NCBI GenBank assembly: GCA_963712905.1
Contig: CAVQJU010000008.1
Location: 1-64,000, forward strand
Reading direction: 5' to 3'
DNA length: 64,000 bases
From: CAVQJU01 sp963712905
GTDB taxonomy: Bacteria > Acidobacteriota > Vicinamibacteria > Vicinamibacterales > CAVVIG01
Shown here one piece after another: positions 49,882-58,875 of this stretch. The translations under genes and the position numbers were made by a program. The first letter of the stretch is position 1; every line of letters starts with the position of its first letter. The notes beneath the pieces are model-generated. The model had not been told where the DNA came from. It made no database searches and saw only the letters and a list, made by a program, of their open reading frames with translations.

Positions 49882-51545
49882 CGACGCGTCCGAATCCCCT
49901 CACGGCGCCCGAGCCGCGCCGCGCGGCCGCCCGCGCGATGCTGAAGGCGGTCGGCTTCAACGACGCCGATCTCGAGAAGCCGCTCATCGGCGTGGCCAAT
50001 ACGTGGATCGAAATCGGCCCGTGCAACTACCACCTGCGCGACCTGGCCGTGCACGTGAAGGAAGGCATCCGCGCCGCCGGCGGCACGCCCATGGAATTCA
50101 ACACGGTGTCGATCTCGGACGGCATCACGATGAACACCGAGGGCATGAAGACGTCCCTCGTGAGCCGCGAGGTGATGACCGACTCCATCGAGCTCGTCGC
50201 GCGCGGCAACGGGTTCGACGGCCTCATCGTGCTCGTGGGCTGCGACAAGACGATTCCGGCCGGCGCGATGGCGCTGGCGCGGCTGAACGTGCCGGGGCTC
50301 GTGCTCTACGGCGGCTCGATCGCTCCCGGACAGTGGCACGGCAAGGACGTCACCATTCAGGACGTCTTCGAGGCCGTCGGGGCGCAGGCGGCGGGCAAGA
50401 TGACGCTGCAGGATCTGCGGTCGCTCGAGTCGGTGGCGTGTCCGGGCGCGGGCGCGTGCGGGGGACAGTTCACCGCGAACACGATGGCGACCGCCGTGGA
50501 GTTCCTCGGCATCGCGGCGCTCGGGTCGGGGAGCGTGCCGGCCACGCATCCCGGCAAGGCGGCGGTGGCGCGCGCGGCGGGCGCCCGCGTGATGGATCTC
50601 GTGAAGAGCGGCCTCAGGCCGCGCGACATCATGACGCGCGCGGCGATCGAGAACGCGATCGTGTCGGTTGCCGCGACCGGCGGGTCGACCAACGCCGTGC
50701 TGCACCTGCTGGCCATCGCGCGCGAGGCCGGCGTCGAATTGTCGCTCGCCGACTTCGACCGGATCAGCGCCAGGACGCCGGTTTACGTGGACCTGAAGCC
50801 GTCGGGGCGTTTCGTGGCCAACGATCTGTTCGCCGCTGGCGGCATCACCCTGGTCGCGCAGCGGCTCTCCGACGCGAAGCTGCTCGATTCGTCCGCGAAG
50901 ACGGTCACGGGAAAGACCATCGGCGAAGAGGCCGCTCAGGCAAAGGAAACGCCGGGGCAGGAGGTCGTGCACCCGGTGGACAAGCCGATCAAGCCGACCG
51001 GCGGCCTGATGATTCTCTCCGGCAGCCTTGCGCCCGAAGGCTCGGTGTTCAAGGTCGCGGGCAACTCGCATCTGCGCCACCGCGGCCCCGCGCGCGTGTT
51101 CGACAGCGAGGAGGCGGCGTTCGACGCGGTGCAGAGCCAGTCGATCAAGCCGAACGACGTGGTCGTCATCCGGTACGAGGGCCCGAGCGGCGGGCCCGGG
51201 ATGCGCGAGATGCTCTCGGTGACGTCGGCGATCGTCGGGCAGGGGCTCGGCGACAAGGTCGCGCTCATTACCGACGGGCGCTTTTCCGGCGCGAGCCACG
51301 GGTTCATCGTCGGTCACATCGCGCCCGAGGCGGCGCACGGCGGGCCGATCGCGCTCGTGCGCGACGGCGACTTCATCGTGCTCGACACGGACAAGCGTGA
51401 GCTCTCGGTGGAGCTCAGCGAGCAGGAACTGCAGAAGCGGAAGGCGCAGTGGACGGCGCCCAAGCCGCGTTACACGTCGGGCGTGATGGCGAAATACGCA
51501 CGCCTGGTTTCATCCGCGTCAGTCGGCGCGGTCACGGGGTATTGA
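49878..51545 (+). CDS. ilvD: Dihydroxyacid dehydratase
   Basis: Iron-sulfur dehydratase of the common branched-chain pathway. Cluster Cys residues in 'EIGPCNYH', 'LVGCDKTIPAG' and 'CPGAGACGGQFTANTM', the spacing of the [2Fe-2S] type. 'TDGRFSGASHGFIVGHIAPE' near the C-terminus is also typical. 555 residues. Overlaps pheA by 4 bases. Confidence 0.97.
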   Translation: MTTRPNPLTAPEPRRAAARAMLKAVGFNDADLEKPLIGVANTWIEIGPCNYHLRDLAVHVKEGIRAAGGTPMEFNTVSISDGITMNTEGMKTSLVSREVMTDSIELVARGNGFDGLIVLVGCDKTIPAGAMALARLNVPGLVLYGGSIAPGQWHGKDVTIQDVFEAVGAQAAGKMTLQDLRSLESVACPGAGACGGQFTANTMATAVEFLGIAALGSGSVPATHPGKAAVARAAGARVMDLVKSGLRPRDIMTRAAIENAIVSVAATGGSTNAVLHLLAIAREAGVELSLADFDRISARTPVYVDLKPSGRFVANDLFAAGGITLVAQRLSDAKLLDSSAKTVTGKTIGEEAAQAKETPGQEVVHPVDKPIKPTGGLMILSGSLAPEGSVFKVAGNSHLRHRGPARVFDSEEAAFDAVQSQSIKPNDVVVIRYEGPSGGPGMREMLSVTSAIVGQGLGDKVALITDGRFSGASHGFIVGHIAPEAAHGGPIALVRDGDFIVLDTDKRELSVELSEQELQKRKAQWTAPKPRYTSGVMAKYARLVSSASVGAVTGY

Positions 51546-51552
51546 GGTTCAT

Positions 51553-53259
51553 ATGGCGATGACTGGTGCGCAGGCGCTGTGGGAAGCGTTGGTTCGTGAA
51601 GGCGTGACCGACGTCTTCGGATACCCGGGCGGCGCGATTCTGCCGGCATACGACGCGATGCTGGGTTACCCGATTCATCACGTCCTGGTGCGGCACGAGC
51701 AGGGCGCGACCCACATGGCGGACGGCTACGCCCGCGCGAGCGGCAAGGTCGGCGTGGCGATCGCGACGTCGGGACCGGGCGCGACCAACATGGTCACCGG
51801 CATCGCGACGGCGATGCTCGACTCGTCGCCGATCGTCTGTATCACGGGCCAGGTGGGCAGCAAGCTCATCGGATCGGACGCGTTCCAGGAAACCGACATC
51901 ACCGGGATCACGCTGCCGATCACCAAGCACAACTACCTGGTCACGCGCGCCGAGGATGTGGCGGGGGCCATTCGCGAGGCCTTCGCCGTGGCCTCCAGCG
52001 GCCGTCCGGGTCCGGTGCTGGTGGACATCACCAAGGACGCGCAGACGGGAAGCTGCGAGGTGGACTGGGACGCCACCGTGCCGCACCTGATGGAGACGCG
52101 CGACGATGCGATGCCCGGGGACGGGACGGCGGCCGAGGCGCTCGCGCTCATCAACGCCGCGGAGCGGCCGCTGATTCTGGCGGGGCACGGCGTGATGCTG
52201 TCGGGCGCCGAACGCGAGATCCTGGCGCTGGCGGAGAAGGCGCGGATTCCGATCGCCGTGACGCTGCTCGGCATCGGCGGCGTGCCCGCTTCCCATCCGC
52301 TCAACCTGGGCATGATGGGCATGCACGGCGAGGCGTGGGTGAACACCGCGATTCAGGAAGCCGACCTGCTCCTCGCGCTCGGCATGCGGTTCGACGATCG
52401 GGTGACCGGCAACCTGCGGACCTACGCGCTGAACGCGAAGAAGATCCACGTCGACATCGACCGCGCCGAGCTGAACAAGAATGTTCGCGTCGACGTGGCG
52501 ATTGCCAAGGACCTGCGTGTGGCGATCGCCGAGTGGCTGCCCGGCCTCGCGCCGAACGCGCGCGCCGCGTGGCACGCCCACATCGGCGAGCTCAAGGGCG
52601 ATTCGGCGGTGCGCGACATCCAGAACCTGCCCGACAACGGCCACCTGTATGCGGCCCACGTCATCAACGACCTGTGGCGCCTCACCGACGGCAACGCGGT
52701 CGTCGTGACCGACGTCGGCCAGCACCAGATGTGGGAGGCGCAGTACTACAAGCACGACACGCCGCGGTCGCTCGTGACCTCGGGCGGCCTCGGCACGATG
52801 GGCTTCGCGCTGCCGGCGGCGATCGGCGCCAAGATGGCGTGCCCGGAGAAGGAAGTCTGGGTCGTCGTCGGCGACGGCGGGTTCCAGATGACGATGTGCG
52901 AGCTGGCGACGGCCGTGCAGGAGGGCCTCGACCTGAACATCTGCATCGTGAACAACGGCTATCTCGGGATGGTCCGGCAGTGGCAGGAGTTCTTCTACGA
53001 CAAGCGTTACGCCGCCACGCCGATCACGGGGCCGGATTTCGTGAAGCTGGCCGACGCATTCGGGGTCTTCGGACGCGCCGTCGATCGGCGGTCCGACGTC
53101 GAGGACGCCGTGCAGGCGGCCCGCCGCCACCACGGCGTGTCGCTCATCGATTTCCGCGTCGAACAGGAAGATTCCGTGTACCCGATGGTCCCGGCCGGCG
53201 CGGACCTGCACAAGATGATTCGGCGTCCGTCTCCGATTGTGGAAACGGCTGCGGACTAG
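51553..53259 (+). CDS. ilvB: Acetolactate synthase large subunit
   Basis: TPP enzyme. 'VFGYPGGAILPAYDAM', 'HEQGATHMADGYARASG', 'TSGPGATNMVTGIATA' and TPP motif 'GDGGFQMTMCELATA' with 'NNGYLGMVRQWQ'. 568 residues. Followed by a 112-base spacer with two facing heptamer arrays before ilvN. Confidence 0.97.
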   Translation: MAMTGAQALWEALVREGVTDVFGYPGGAILPAYDAMLGYPIHHVLVRHEQGATHMADGYARASGKVGVAIATSGPGATNMVTGIATAMLDSSPIVCITGQVGSKLIGSDAFQETDITGITLPITKHNYLVTRAEDVAGAIREAFAVASSGRPGPVLVDITKDAQTGSCEVDWDATVPHLMETRDDAMPGDGTAAEALALINAAERPLILAGHGVMLSGAEREILALAEKARIPIAVTLLGIGGVPASHPLNLGMMGMHGEAWVNTAIQEADLLLALGMRFDDRVTGNLRTYALNAKKIHVDIDRAELNKNVRVDVAIAKDLRVAIAEWLPGLAPNARAAWHAHIGELKGDSAVRDIQNLPDNGHLYAAHVINDLWRLTDGNAVVVTDVGQHQMWEAQYYKHDTPRSLVTSGGLGTMGFALPAAIGAKMACPEKEVWVVVGDGGFQMTMCELATAVQEGLDLNICIVNNGYLGMVRQWQEFFYDKRYAATPITGPDFVKLADAFGVFGRAVDRRSDVEDAVQAARRHHGVSLIDFRVEQEDSVYPMVPAGADLHKMIRRPSPIVETAAD

Positions 53260-53264
53260 CAAGA

Positions 53265-53358
53265 GGTTCAAGGTTCAAGGTTCACGGTTCAAGGTTCGCG
53301 AGACGAAGCCCTTGATTCTGGATTCCGTGTTTGAACCCTGAACCCTGAACCCTGAACC
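53265..53358. repeat. Facing heptamer arrays between ilvB and ilvN
   Basis: Left arm 53265-53297: GGTTCAA units (five, one partial, one with C). Right arm 53331-53358: four TTGAACC/CTGAACC units. The arms are inverted copies with about 33 bases between them, able to form a long imperfect hairpin. Confidence 0.85.
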
Positions 53359-53371
53359 TGCTGGAACTGAA

Positions 53372-53923
53372 ATGATTCATACCTTTGCCGTGTACGTAGA
53401 CAACAAACCTGGCGTGCTGAATCGCGTGGCGTCGCTGTTCCGGCGCCGCGCGTTCAATATCGAGTCGCTGACGGTCGGACGGACCGAGCAGGCGGGCATT
53501 TCGCGCATGACCGTCGTGGTCGATACCGACGAGTACGGGGCGCGGCGGCTCGAGGCCAACCTCTACAAACTGGTGCCCGTGCGGCGCGTCGAAAACCTCA
53601 GCCAGCGGCCGACCATCTCGCGCGACCTGGCGCTCATCAAGGTCTCGGTCGCCGGCGACGTGCGGGCGCAGGTCATGCAGCTGGTCGAGGTGTACCGCGC
53701 GCGCGTCATCGACGTGGGCCCGGAATCCCTCGTGATCGAAGCGACGGGCACCGAGGATAAGATTGACAGCTTGCTCGACGTGCTCCGTCCCTACGGTGTG
53801 ATCGAGATGGTGCGGACGGGCCGCGTGGCGATGGCGCGGGGCACCGGGGCGGCCGTGCCGCTGCCGGCCGAGTCCGCGCCGGCACAGGCCGGCCACGACA
53901 ACCTGGGCGACTATTCGGTGTAA
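53372..53923 (+). CDS. ilvN: Acetolactate synthase small subunit
   Basis: Regulatory ACT-domain subunit conferring Val feedback. 'VYVDNKPGVLNRVASLFRRR', 'FNIESLTVG' and 'ARVIDVGPESLVIEATGTED' are characteristic. 183 residues with a longer Ala-rich tail than usual. Pairs with IlvB. Confidence 0.95.
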   Translation: MIHTFAVYVDNKPGVLNRVASLFRRRAFNIESLTVGRTEQAGISRMTVVVDTDEYGARRLEANLYKLVPVRRVENLSQRPTISRDLALIKVSVAGDVRAQVMQLVEVYRARVIDVGPESLVIEATGTEDKIDSLLDVLRPYGVIEMVRTGRVAMARGTGAAVPLPAESAPAQAGHDNLGDYSV

Positions 53924-53926
53924 ACC

Positions 53927-53988
53927 GCCGGGCCTGAAAGGCCCGGCGCTACAGTTCGTTCGTGTAGCGCGGCCCTTTCAGGGCCGCG
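53927..53988. repeat. Tail-to-tail REP-like pair between ilvN and ilvC
   Basis: Hairpin GCCGGGCC-TGAAA-GGCCCGGC then GCTAC, an 11-base spacer, then GTAG and hairpin CGCGGCCC-TTTCA-GGGCCGCG. It starts three bases after the ilvN stop and ends close to the ilvC ribosome site. Confidence 0.85.
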
Positions 53989-54006
53989 ACGTATGAGGAG
54001 ATTCTG

Positions 54007-55038
54007 ATGGCAGCAAAGATGTACTACGAAGACGCGGCCGACATCGCGATCATTCGCGGCAAGAAGGTCGCCATTATCGGCTACGGGTCGCAGGGGCACG
54101 CGCACGCGTTGAACCTCAAGGACAGCGGCGTCAGCGTGAAAGTCGGGCTGCCGGCCACGAGCCGGTCGATCGAGAAGGCCCGTGCGGCGGGCCTCGAGGT
54201 CGCGACCGTCGCCGAGGCGGCCAAGTGGGCCGACGTCGTGATGATCCTGACGCCCGACCACAGCCAGGGAAAGATGTACAAGAACGAGATCGAGCCGAAC
54301 CTGCGCCAGGGCGCGACGCTGCTGTTCGCGCACGGCTTCAACATCCGGTTCAACGCGATCGTGCCCAGAAAAGACCTGGACGTCGCGATGGTCGCGCCGA
54401 AGTCGCCCGGCCACCGCGTCCGCGAGCTGTACGTCGAGGGCGCGGGCACGCCGGCGCTCTTCGCCGTCCATCAGGACGCGACCGGCAAGGCGCGCGACAT
54501 CACGCTGTCCTACGCGAAGGGCATCGGCGTCATGCGCGCCGGCGTCATCGAGACGACGTTCGCCGAGGAAACGGAGACCGATCTGTTCGGCGAGCAGGCC
54601 GTCCTCTGCGGCGGCGTGAGCGCCCTCATCAAGGCAGGGTTCCAGACGCTGGTGGACGCAGGCTACCAGCCGGAAATCGCCTACTTCGAGTGCCTACACG
54701 AACTGAAGCTCATCGTGGATCTCGTGTACCAGGGCGGCCTCAACTACATGCGCTACTCGATCAGCGACACGGCCGAGCACGGCGACTACACCGGCGGGCC
54801 GAAGATCGTCACCGACGAGACGCGCAAGGCGATGAAGCAGATCCTGAGCGACATCCAGACCGGCAAGTACGCGCAGGGCTGGATCGACGAGAACGAGAAC
54901 GGCCGCCCGTGGTTCACGAAGCAGCGGCAGATCGAGCAGCACATTCTCGTCGAGCAGGTCGGCGAAAAGCTGCGCGCGATGATGCCGTTCCTCCGGCCGG
55001 TGAAGATTCAAACGGAAGAGCCTGTTGGCAAAGGCTAG
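54007..55038 (+). CDS. ilvC: Ketol-acid reductoisomerase (class I)
   Basis: 'IIGYGSQGHAHALNLKDSGV' is the cofactor site; 'VAPKSPGHRVRELY', 'EETETDLFGEQAVLCGG' and 'DLVYQGGLNYMRYSISDTAE' carry the metal and substrate residues. The specificity loop ends in Ser ('LPATSRSIEKA'), suggesting NADPH. 343 residues. GAGGAG ribosome site upstream. The TAG stop lies in a heptamer array. Confidence 0.96.
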   Translation: MAAKMYYEDAADIAIIRGKKVAIIGYGSQGHAHALNLKDSGVSVKVGLPATSRSIEKARAAGLEVATVAEAAKWADVVMILTPDHSQGKMYKNEIEPNLRQGATLLFAHGFNIRFNAIVPRKDLDVAMVAPKSPGHRVRELYVEGAGTPALFAVHQDATGKARDITLSYAKGIGVMRAGVIETTFAEETETDLFGEQAVLCGGVSALIKAGFQTLVDAGYQPEIAYFECLHELKLIVDLVYQGGLNYMRYSISDTAEHGDYTGGPKIVTDETRKAMKQILSDIQTGKYAQGWIDENENGRPWFTKQRQIEQHILVEQVGEKLRAMMPFLRPVKIQTEEPVGKG

Positions 55039-55106
55039 AGGTTAGAGGCTGGAGGTTAGAGGTTGGGGGATGGGGTTCTTTGCCCTAAACTTCAGCCTCC
55101 AACCTC
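55036..55106. repeat. Facing heptamer arrays after ilvC
   Basis: Left arm 55036-55070: TAGAGGT, TAGAGGC, TGGAGGT, TAGAGGT, TGGGGGA; the first TAG is the ilvC stop. Right arm 55085-55106 carries the reverse complement (CAGCCTCCAACCTC). The following bases to 55200 contain two further small inverted repeats (CCTCGGA/TCCGAGG). Confidence 0.75.
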
Positions 55107-55126
55107 GGAGGCCCCGTCGCTGAGCC

Positions 55127-55156
55127 TTGACCCCTAAAGGCCACACGTAGTAAAAC
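55127..55156 (+). promoter_or_regulatory. Possible promoter of the bc-complex operon
   Basis: TTGACC (55127-55132) and TAAAAC (55151-55156) with an 18-base spacer, upstream of the HEAT-repeat gene. Weak -10 match. Confidence 0.3.
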
Positions 55157-55202
55157 TTAGGGGCCTCGGACGGTCCGAGGCGCGGCCGGTTTACTCCCAT
55201 TC

Positions 55203-56099
55203 ATGGACAAACTCGTCGAGCGCGAGTCCGCGTCTCGCAGCCCTCTGGTCGCCGCCCCCGCCCTCGCTGTTCAGTTTTTTTTGATCCCGTTGATCGTCGT
55301 GGGGATAGCGGTGGCGGTCTACGTGGGCTTCCGGTCCCTCCTGACCGACGACCGTTCCGCGCAGGACTACCTGGCGGAGATCCGCAACGGCGGGTCCGAC
55401 CGGCGCTGGCCGGCCGCGTACGAGTTGTCGCGGCTGATGGCCGACCCGAAGGTCCGCGCCGACCGCACGCTCGCGCCCGCGCTCGTCAAGGCGTTCGAGG
55501 AGTCGAAAGGGGACCAGCAGGTCCGCCGCTACCTGGCGCTCGCCATCGGCCGCCTCGACCCGCCGATGCCGGCCGACGCCGTCGCGAACCTCACGCACGC
55601 GCTGGAAGACCCCGACGGTGAGACTCGCATCAGCGTCATCTGGGCGCTGGGTTCGTCGGGTGATCCGGCGGTCCTCGATCGCCTCATCCCGCTGTATTCC
55701 GCACAGGACGCCGACGCCGGCATCCGCAAGATGGTGGTGTACGCCCTCGGCGCCCTCCCGGGCGACGCGCAGATTGATACACTGCGCACGGCGCTCGAAG
55801 ACAGCGCGCCCGACGTACGCTGGAACGCCGCCGTCGCGCTGGCGCGCCACAACCGCGGGGAAGGCGTCGCGGTGCTGCGGCAGATGCTCGACCGCGGCTA
55901 CGTCGAGCAGACGGTCAAGCGCGACGTGCGTCAGGACCAGGATCAGGATCCGATCGCCGATGTCATGATTAGCGGCCTCCGTGCCGCGGCGGCGCTGAAG
56001 GATCAGTCGCTGAAGCCGCTGGTGAGCACGCTCAGCCAGCAGGATCGCAGCATGAAAGTGCGTCAGGCCGCGCTCGAAGCGCTGAAGGTGATGGGATAG
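55203..56099 (+). CDS. Membrane-anchored HEAT-repeat protein of the bc cluster
   Basis: 298 residues. One membrane segment at about 24-44, then HEAT/PBS-lyase-type repeats ('AYELSRLMADPKVRAD', 'ALAIGRLDPPMPADAV', 'VIWALGSSGDPAVLDRL', 'VVYALGALPGDAQID', 'NAAVALARHNRGEGVAVL') facing presumably the periplasm or cytoplasm. It precedes the Rieske gene by 9 bases and is probably a structural or assembly partner of this complex. No enzymatic motif. Confidence 0.8.
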   Translation: MDKLVERESASRSPLVAAPALAVQFFLIPLIVVGIAVAVYVGFRSLLTDDRSAQDYLAEIRNGGSDRRWPAAYELSRLMADPKVRADRTLAPALVKAFEESKGDQQVRRYLALAIGRLDPPMPADAVANLTHALEDPDGETRISVIWALGSSGDPAVLDRLIPLYSAQDADAGIRKMVVYALGALPGDAQIDTLRTALEDSAPDVRWNAAVALARHNRGEGVAVLRQMLDRGYVEQTVKRDVRQDQDQDPIADVMISGLRAAAALKDQSLKPLVSTLSQQDRSMKVRQAALEALKVMG

Positions 56100-56108
56100 A
56101 GAACGCAT

Positions 56109-56834
56109 ATGGCAGACGAGACGAATCCTGAAGGTTCCGCGCCGGCACCGGCGCCTGCCGCGGCCCACGCCGCCAAGCCGGCCGCGCCCAAACCCCCGGC
56201 GGCACCGCTGCCGGATCTGGCCGGCAAGACGACAACGGCCGCTTCGGCCGGCGGGGCGCAGGCCAAGGCCGCGGCTGCCGCGCCGGCGGCCGCCAAACCC
56301 GCCGTCGCCGCTGGCCGCGATCCGGACGACACGTCGCCGCTGCTGAATCGCCGCGCCTGGCTGGGCCTGGCCTGGGGCGCGTTCTCGGCCGCGTCGGCCG
56401 CCGCGCTGGCCGCGACCGGCCGGTTCATGTTCCCCAACGTCCTCAACGAGCCGCCGCAGCAGTTCAAGGTCGGCTTCCCGAGTGAATACGGCATGGGCGT
56501 GGACGAGCGGTTCAAGGACAAGTACGGCATCTGGATCGTCCGGACGCCGGACGACCTCGAGCAGCACGCCAGCGGCTTCTACGTGCTCATCAGCGTGTGC
56601 ACGCACCTGGGCTGCACGCCGAATTACCTGTCGGCCGAGAGCAAGTTCAAGTGTCCCTGCCACGGCAGCGGTTTCCGCCTGACGGGCATCAACTTCGAAG
56701 GGCCGGCGCCGCGCCCGCTCGAGCGCGCGCGCGTCGTGCTCGCCGACGACGGGCAGATTCTCGTGGACAAGGGCAAGCACTACCAGCGAGAGCTGGGCCA
56801 GTGGATCGATCCTGAATCGTTCTTAAAGGCATAA
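56109..56834 (+). CDS. Rieske iron-sulfur protein
   Basis: 241 residues. A 70-residue Ala/Pro-rich cytoplasmic extension precedes a twin-Arg-like 'NRRAWLGLAWGAFSA' and one membrane segment. The Rieske motifs are 'CTHLGCTP' (C164) and 'CPCHGSGF' (C182), with both disulfide Cys. Accepts electrons from quinol in the bc complex. The long Ala/Pro extension is unusual. Confidence 0.93.
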   Translation: MADETNPEGSAPAPAPAAAHAAKPAAPKPPAAPLPDLAGKTTTAASAGGAQAKAAAAAPAAAKPAVAAGRDPDDTSPLLNRRAWLGLAWGAFSAASAAALAATGRFMFPNVLNEPPQQFKVGFPSEYGMGVDERFKDKYGIWIVRTPDDLEQHASGFYVLISVCTHLGCTPNYLSAESKFKCPCHGSGFRLTGINFEGPAPRPLERARVVLADDGQILVDKGKHYQRELGQWIDPESFLKA

Positions 56835-56840
56835 CTGGCG

Positions 56841-56894
56841 TAGCGTCCGCCTTCAGGCGGACGTCGCAACGGCCGGCTGAAGCCGGCCGCTACG
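56841..56894. repeat. Paired REP-like element (GTAG...CTAC)
   Basis: GTAG plus hairpin CGTCCGCC-TTCA-GGCGGACG, a 7-base spacer, hairpin GGCCGGC-TGAA-GCCGGCC, then GCTAC. Starts a few bases after the Rieske stop. Confidence 0.85.
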
Positions 56895-56915
56895 AAAGCT
56901 AAGGGCAGATTAGAC

Positions 56916-57732
56916 ATGGCTGAAGCGAAAACCATTGCACCCAAGGAAGGCCCGCTCGTCCGGTTCTGGGAGTGGCTGACCGAGACCCAGGCCTGGAAAT
57001 CGGTCTTCCGGCACGACCGGCCCAACACCGACCGCAACCGCGTGCTGGTGATGCTGACGAACTTCTTCCTGCACCTGCACCCGGTGCCGATCCGCAAGTC
57101 CGGCGTGAAGCTTCGCTACACCTGGTGCATGGGCGGGGTGACCTTCTTCCTCTTCCTCGTCGCTGACGTTCACCGGCGTGCTGCTGATGTTCTACTACCG
57201 GCCCACGCTCGAGTACGCGTACACCGACATCGTCGGCCTGCGCGAGCACGTGCCGCTCGGCATCATGCGCGAGATGCACCGCTGGGGCGCGCACGCGATG
57301 GTCATCACGGTCTGGCTCCACATGTTCCGCGTCTTCATGACCGGCTCGTACAAGCCGCCGCGCGAGTTCAACTGGACGGTCGGCGTGATCCTGCTCGTGC
57401 TGACGCTGCTGCTGTCGTTCACCGGCTACCTGCTGCCGTGGGATCAGCTGGCGATCTGGGCCATCACGGTCGGCTCGAACATGGCCCGCGCGACGCCGTT
57501 CCTGGGCCACGAAGGCCCCGGCGCGCAGCTGCTGCGGCTCGGCGACGTCCCTCTGATCCACGCCGCCGACGACGCGCGGTTCGCGCTGCTCGGCGGCACG
57601 TTCGTCGGCGAGGACACGCTGCTTCGGTTCTACGTGCTGCACTGCGTCGCGCTCCCGCTCGGCATCGCCGTGCTGATGGCGATTCACTTCTGGCGCGTGC
57701 GCAAGGACGGCGGCATCAGCGGGCCGCTGTAG
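56916..57732 (+). CDS. Cytochrome b, b6-like N-terminal subunit, one frameshift
   Basis: Four-helix cytochrome b core. Haem His pairs: 'MHRWGAHAMVITVWLHMFR' (14 apart) and 'LHCVALPLGIAVLMAIHFW' (15 apart, as in b6). The end 'RKDGGISGPL' matches b6 proteins. 'YTWCMGGVT' places Cys71 where cytochrome b6 binds the extra covalent haem. One base must be removed near 57163 to join 'FFLFLV' with 'LTFTGVLLMFYYRPT'. About 271 residues. Confidence 0.9.
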
Positions 57733-57794
57733 GAACGGCTGCAGACGCGGTCGAGCGCCTGAAGGCGTCGCTCGTACCTAGAGTCGACATCGAT

Positions 57795-58872
57795 ATGGGC
57801 TTCATCAAAGGCATATTCAACGCGGTCGCCGACCCGAAGCTGTTCTTCATCCTCGCGGTCGCCGGGCTCGCCGCCATGTTGTGGAAGCGCGAGAAGATCG
57901 CCGGCAACGCCGTCGGGTACGGTGCGCTCGGTCTCCTGACGGTCTTCTTCATCTTCGGCACGCTTCGATCCGAACTTCCGATTGGTGGTCACCAAGCCCG
58001 ACAACGTGCCGATCGTCGGCCTGATCTTCCTGCTGGTCTTCTTCACGTGGTACTCGCTCCGCGAAGCTGTCTTCAACGATCGGCGGATCGCCGCGGGGCA
58101 GGGGCCCATCGAGAAGGCCGAATCGGACCGCGTGCTGGTGTGGCCCGACCTGGTTTACACGGAGCTCATCTCGCTGATTCTGTGCTCCGTCGTGCTGATC
58201 GTCTGGTCGATCGTGCTCAAGGCGCCGCTCGAGGAGCCCGCGAACCCGGCCAACACGCCGAACCCGTCGAAGGCGCCGTGGTACTTCCTCGGGCTGCAGG
58301 AAATGCTCGTGTACTTCGACCCGTGGCTGGCGGGCGTCGTGCTGCCGGGCCTCATCATCGTCGGGTTGATCGGCATCCCGTACATGGACAAGAACCCCAA
58401 GGGCAACGGCTACTACACGTTCAACGAGCGGAAGCCGGAGATTGCGATCTTCCTGTTCGGCTTCGTCGTGCTGTGGTCGTCGCTCATCGTGCTGGGAACG
58501 TTCCTGCGCGGTCCGAACTGGAACTTCTTCGGGCCGTTCGAATTCTGGGACATCCACAAGCTCGAGGCGCTGACCAACGTCAACCTGTCGGAGTACATCT
58601 GGGTGCGAATGTTCCGCACCGGGTTGCCCGAGTTCTGGCTGCTCCGGGAAGTCTTCGGCATCCTGCTGGTGCTGTTCTACGTCTTCGCCCTGCCGGTCAT
58701 CCTGGCGAAGGCGTGGCTCAAGACGTACTACGTCAAGCTCGGGCCTCCGCGATACTACGTGACGGTGTTCCTGTTCCTGATGATGATGTCGCTGCCGATC
58801 AAGATGCTGCTCCGGTGGGTCATCAACCTGAAGTACATCGTGGGCATCCCGGAATTCTTCTTCAATATTTGA
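57795..58872 (+). CDS. Cytochrome bc complex subunit IV-like protein, one frameshift
   Basis: Carries the C-terminal half of cytochrome b as a separate protein. 'KPDNVPIVGLIFLLVFFTWY', 'EEPANPANTPNPSKAPWYFL' and 'VVLPGLIIVGLIGIPYMD'. The quinol-site motif PEWY reads APWY. Additional membrane segments follow ('FGFVVLWSSLIVLG', 'VFGILLVLFYVFALPVIL'), so it is longer (about 358 residues) than plant subunit IV. One extra base near 57967 must be removed to join the N-terminal 65 residues. Confidence 0.85.
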
Positions 58873-58875
58873 ATC

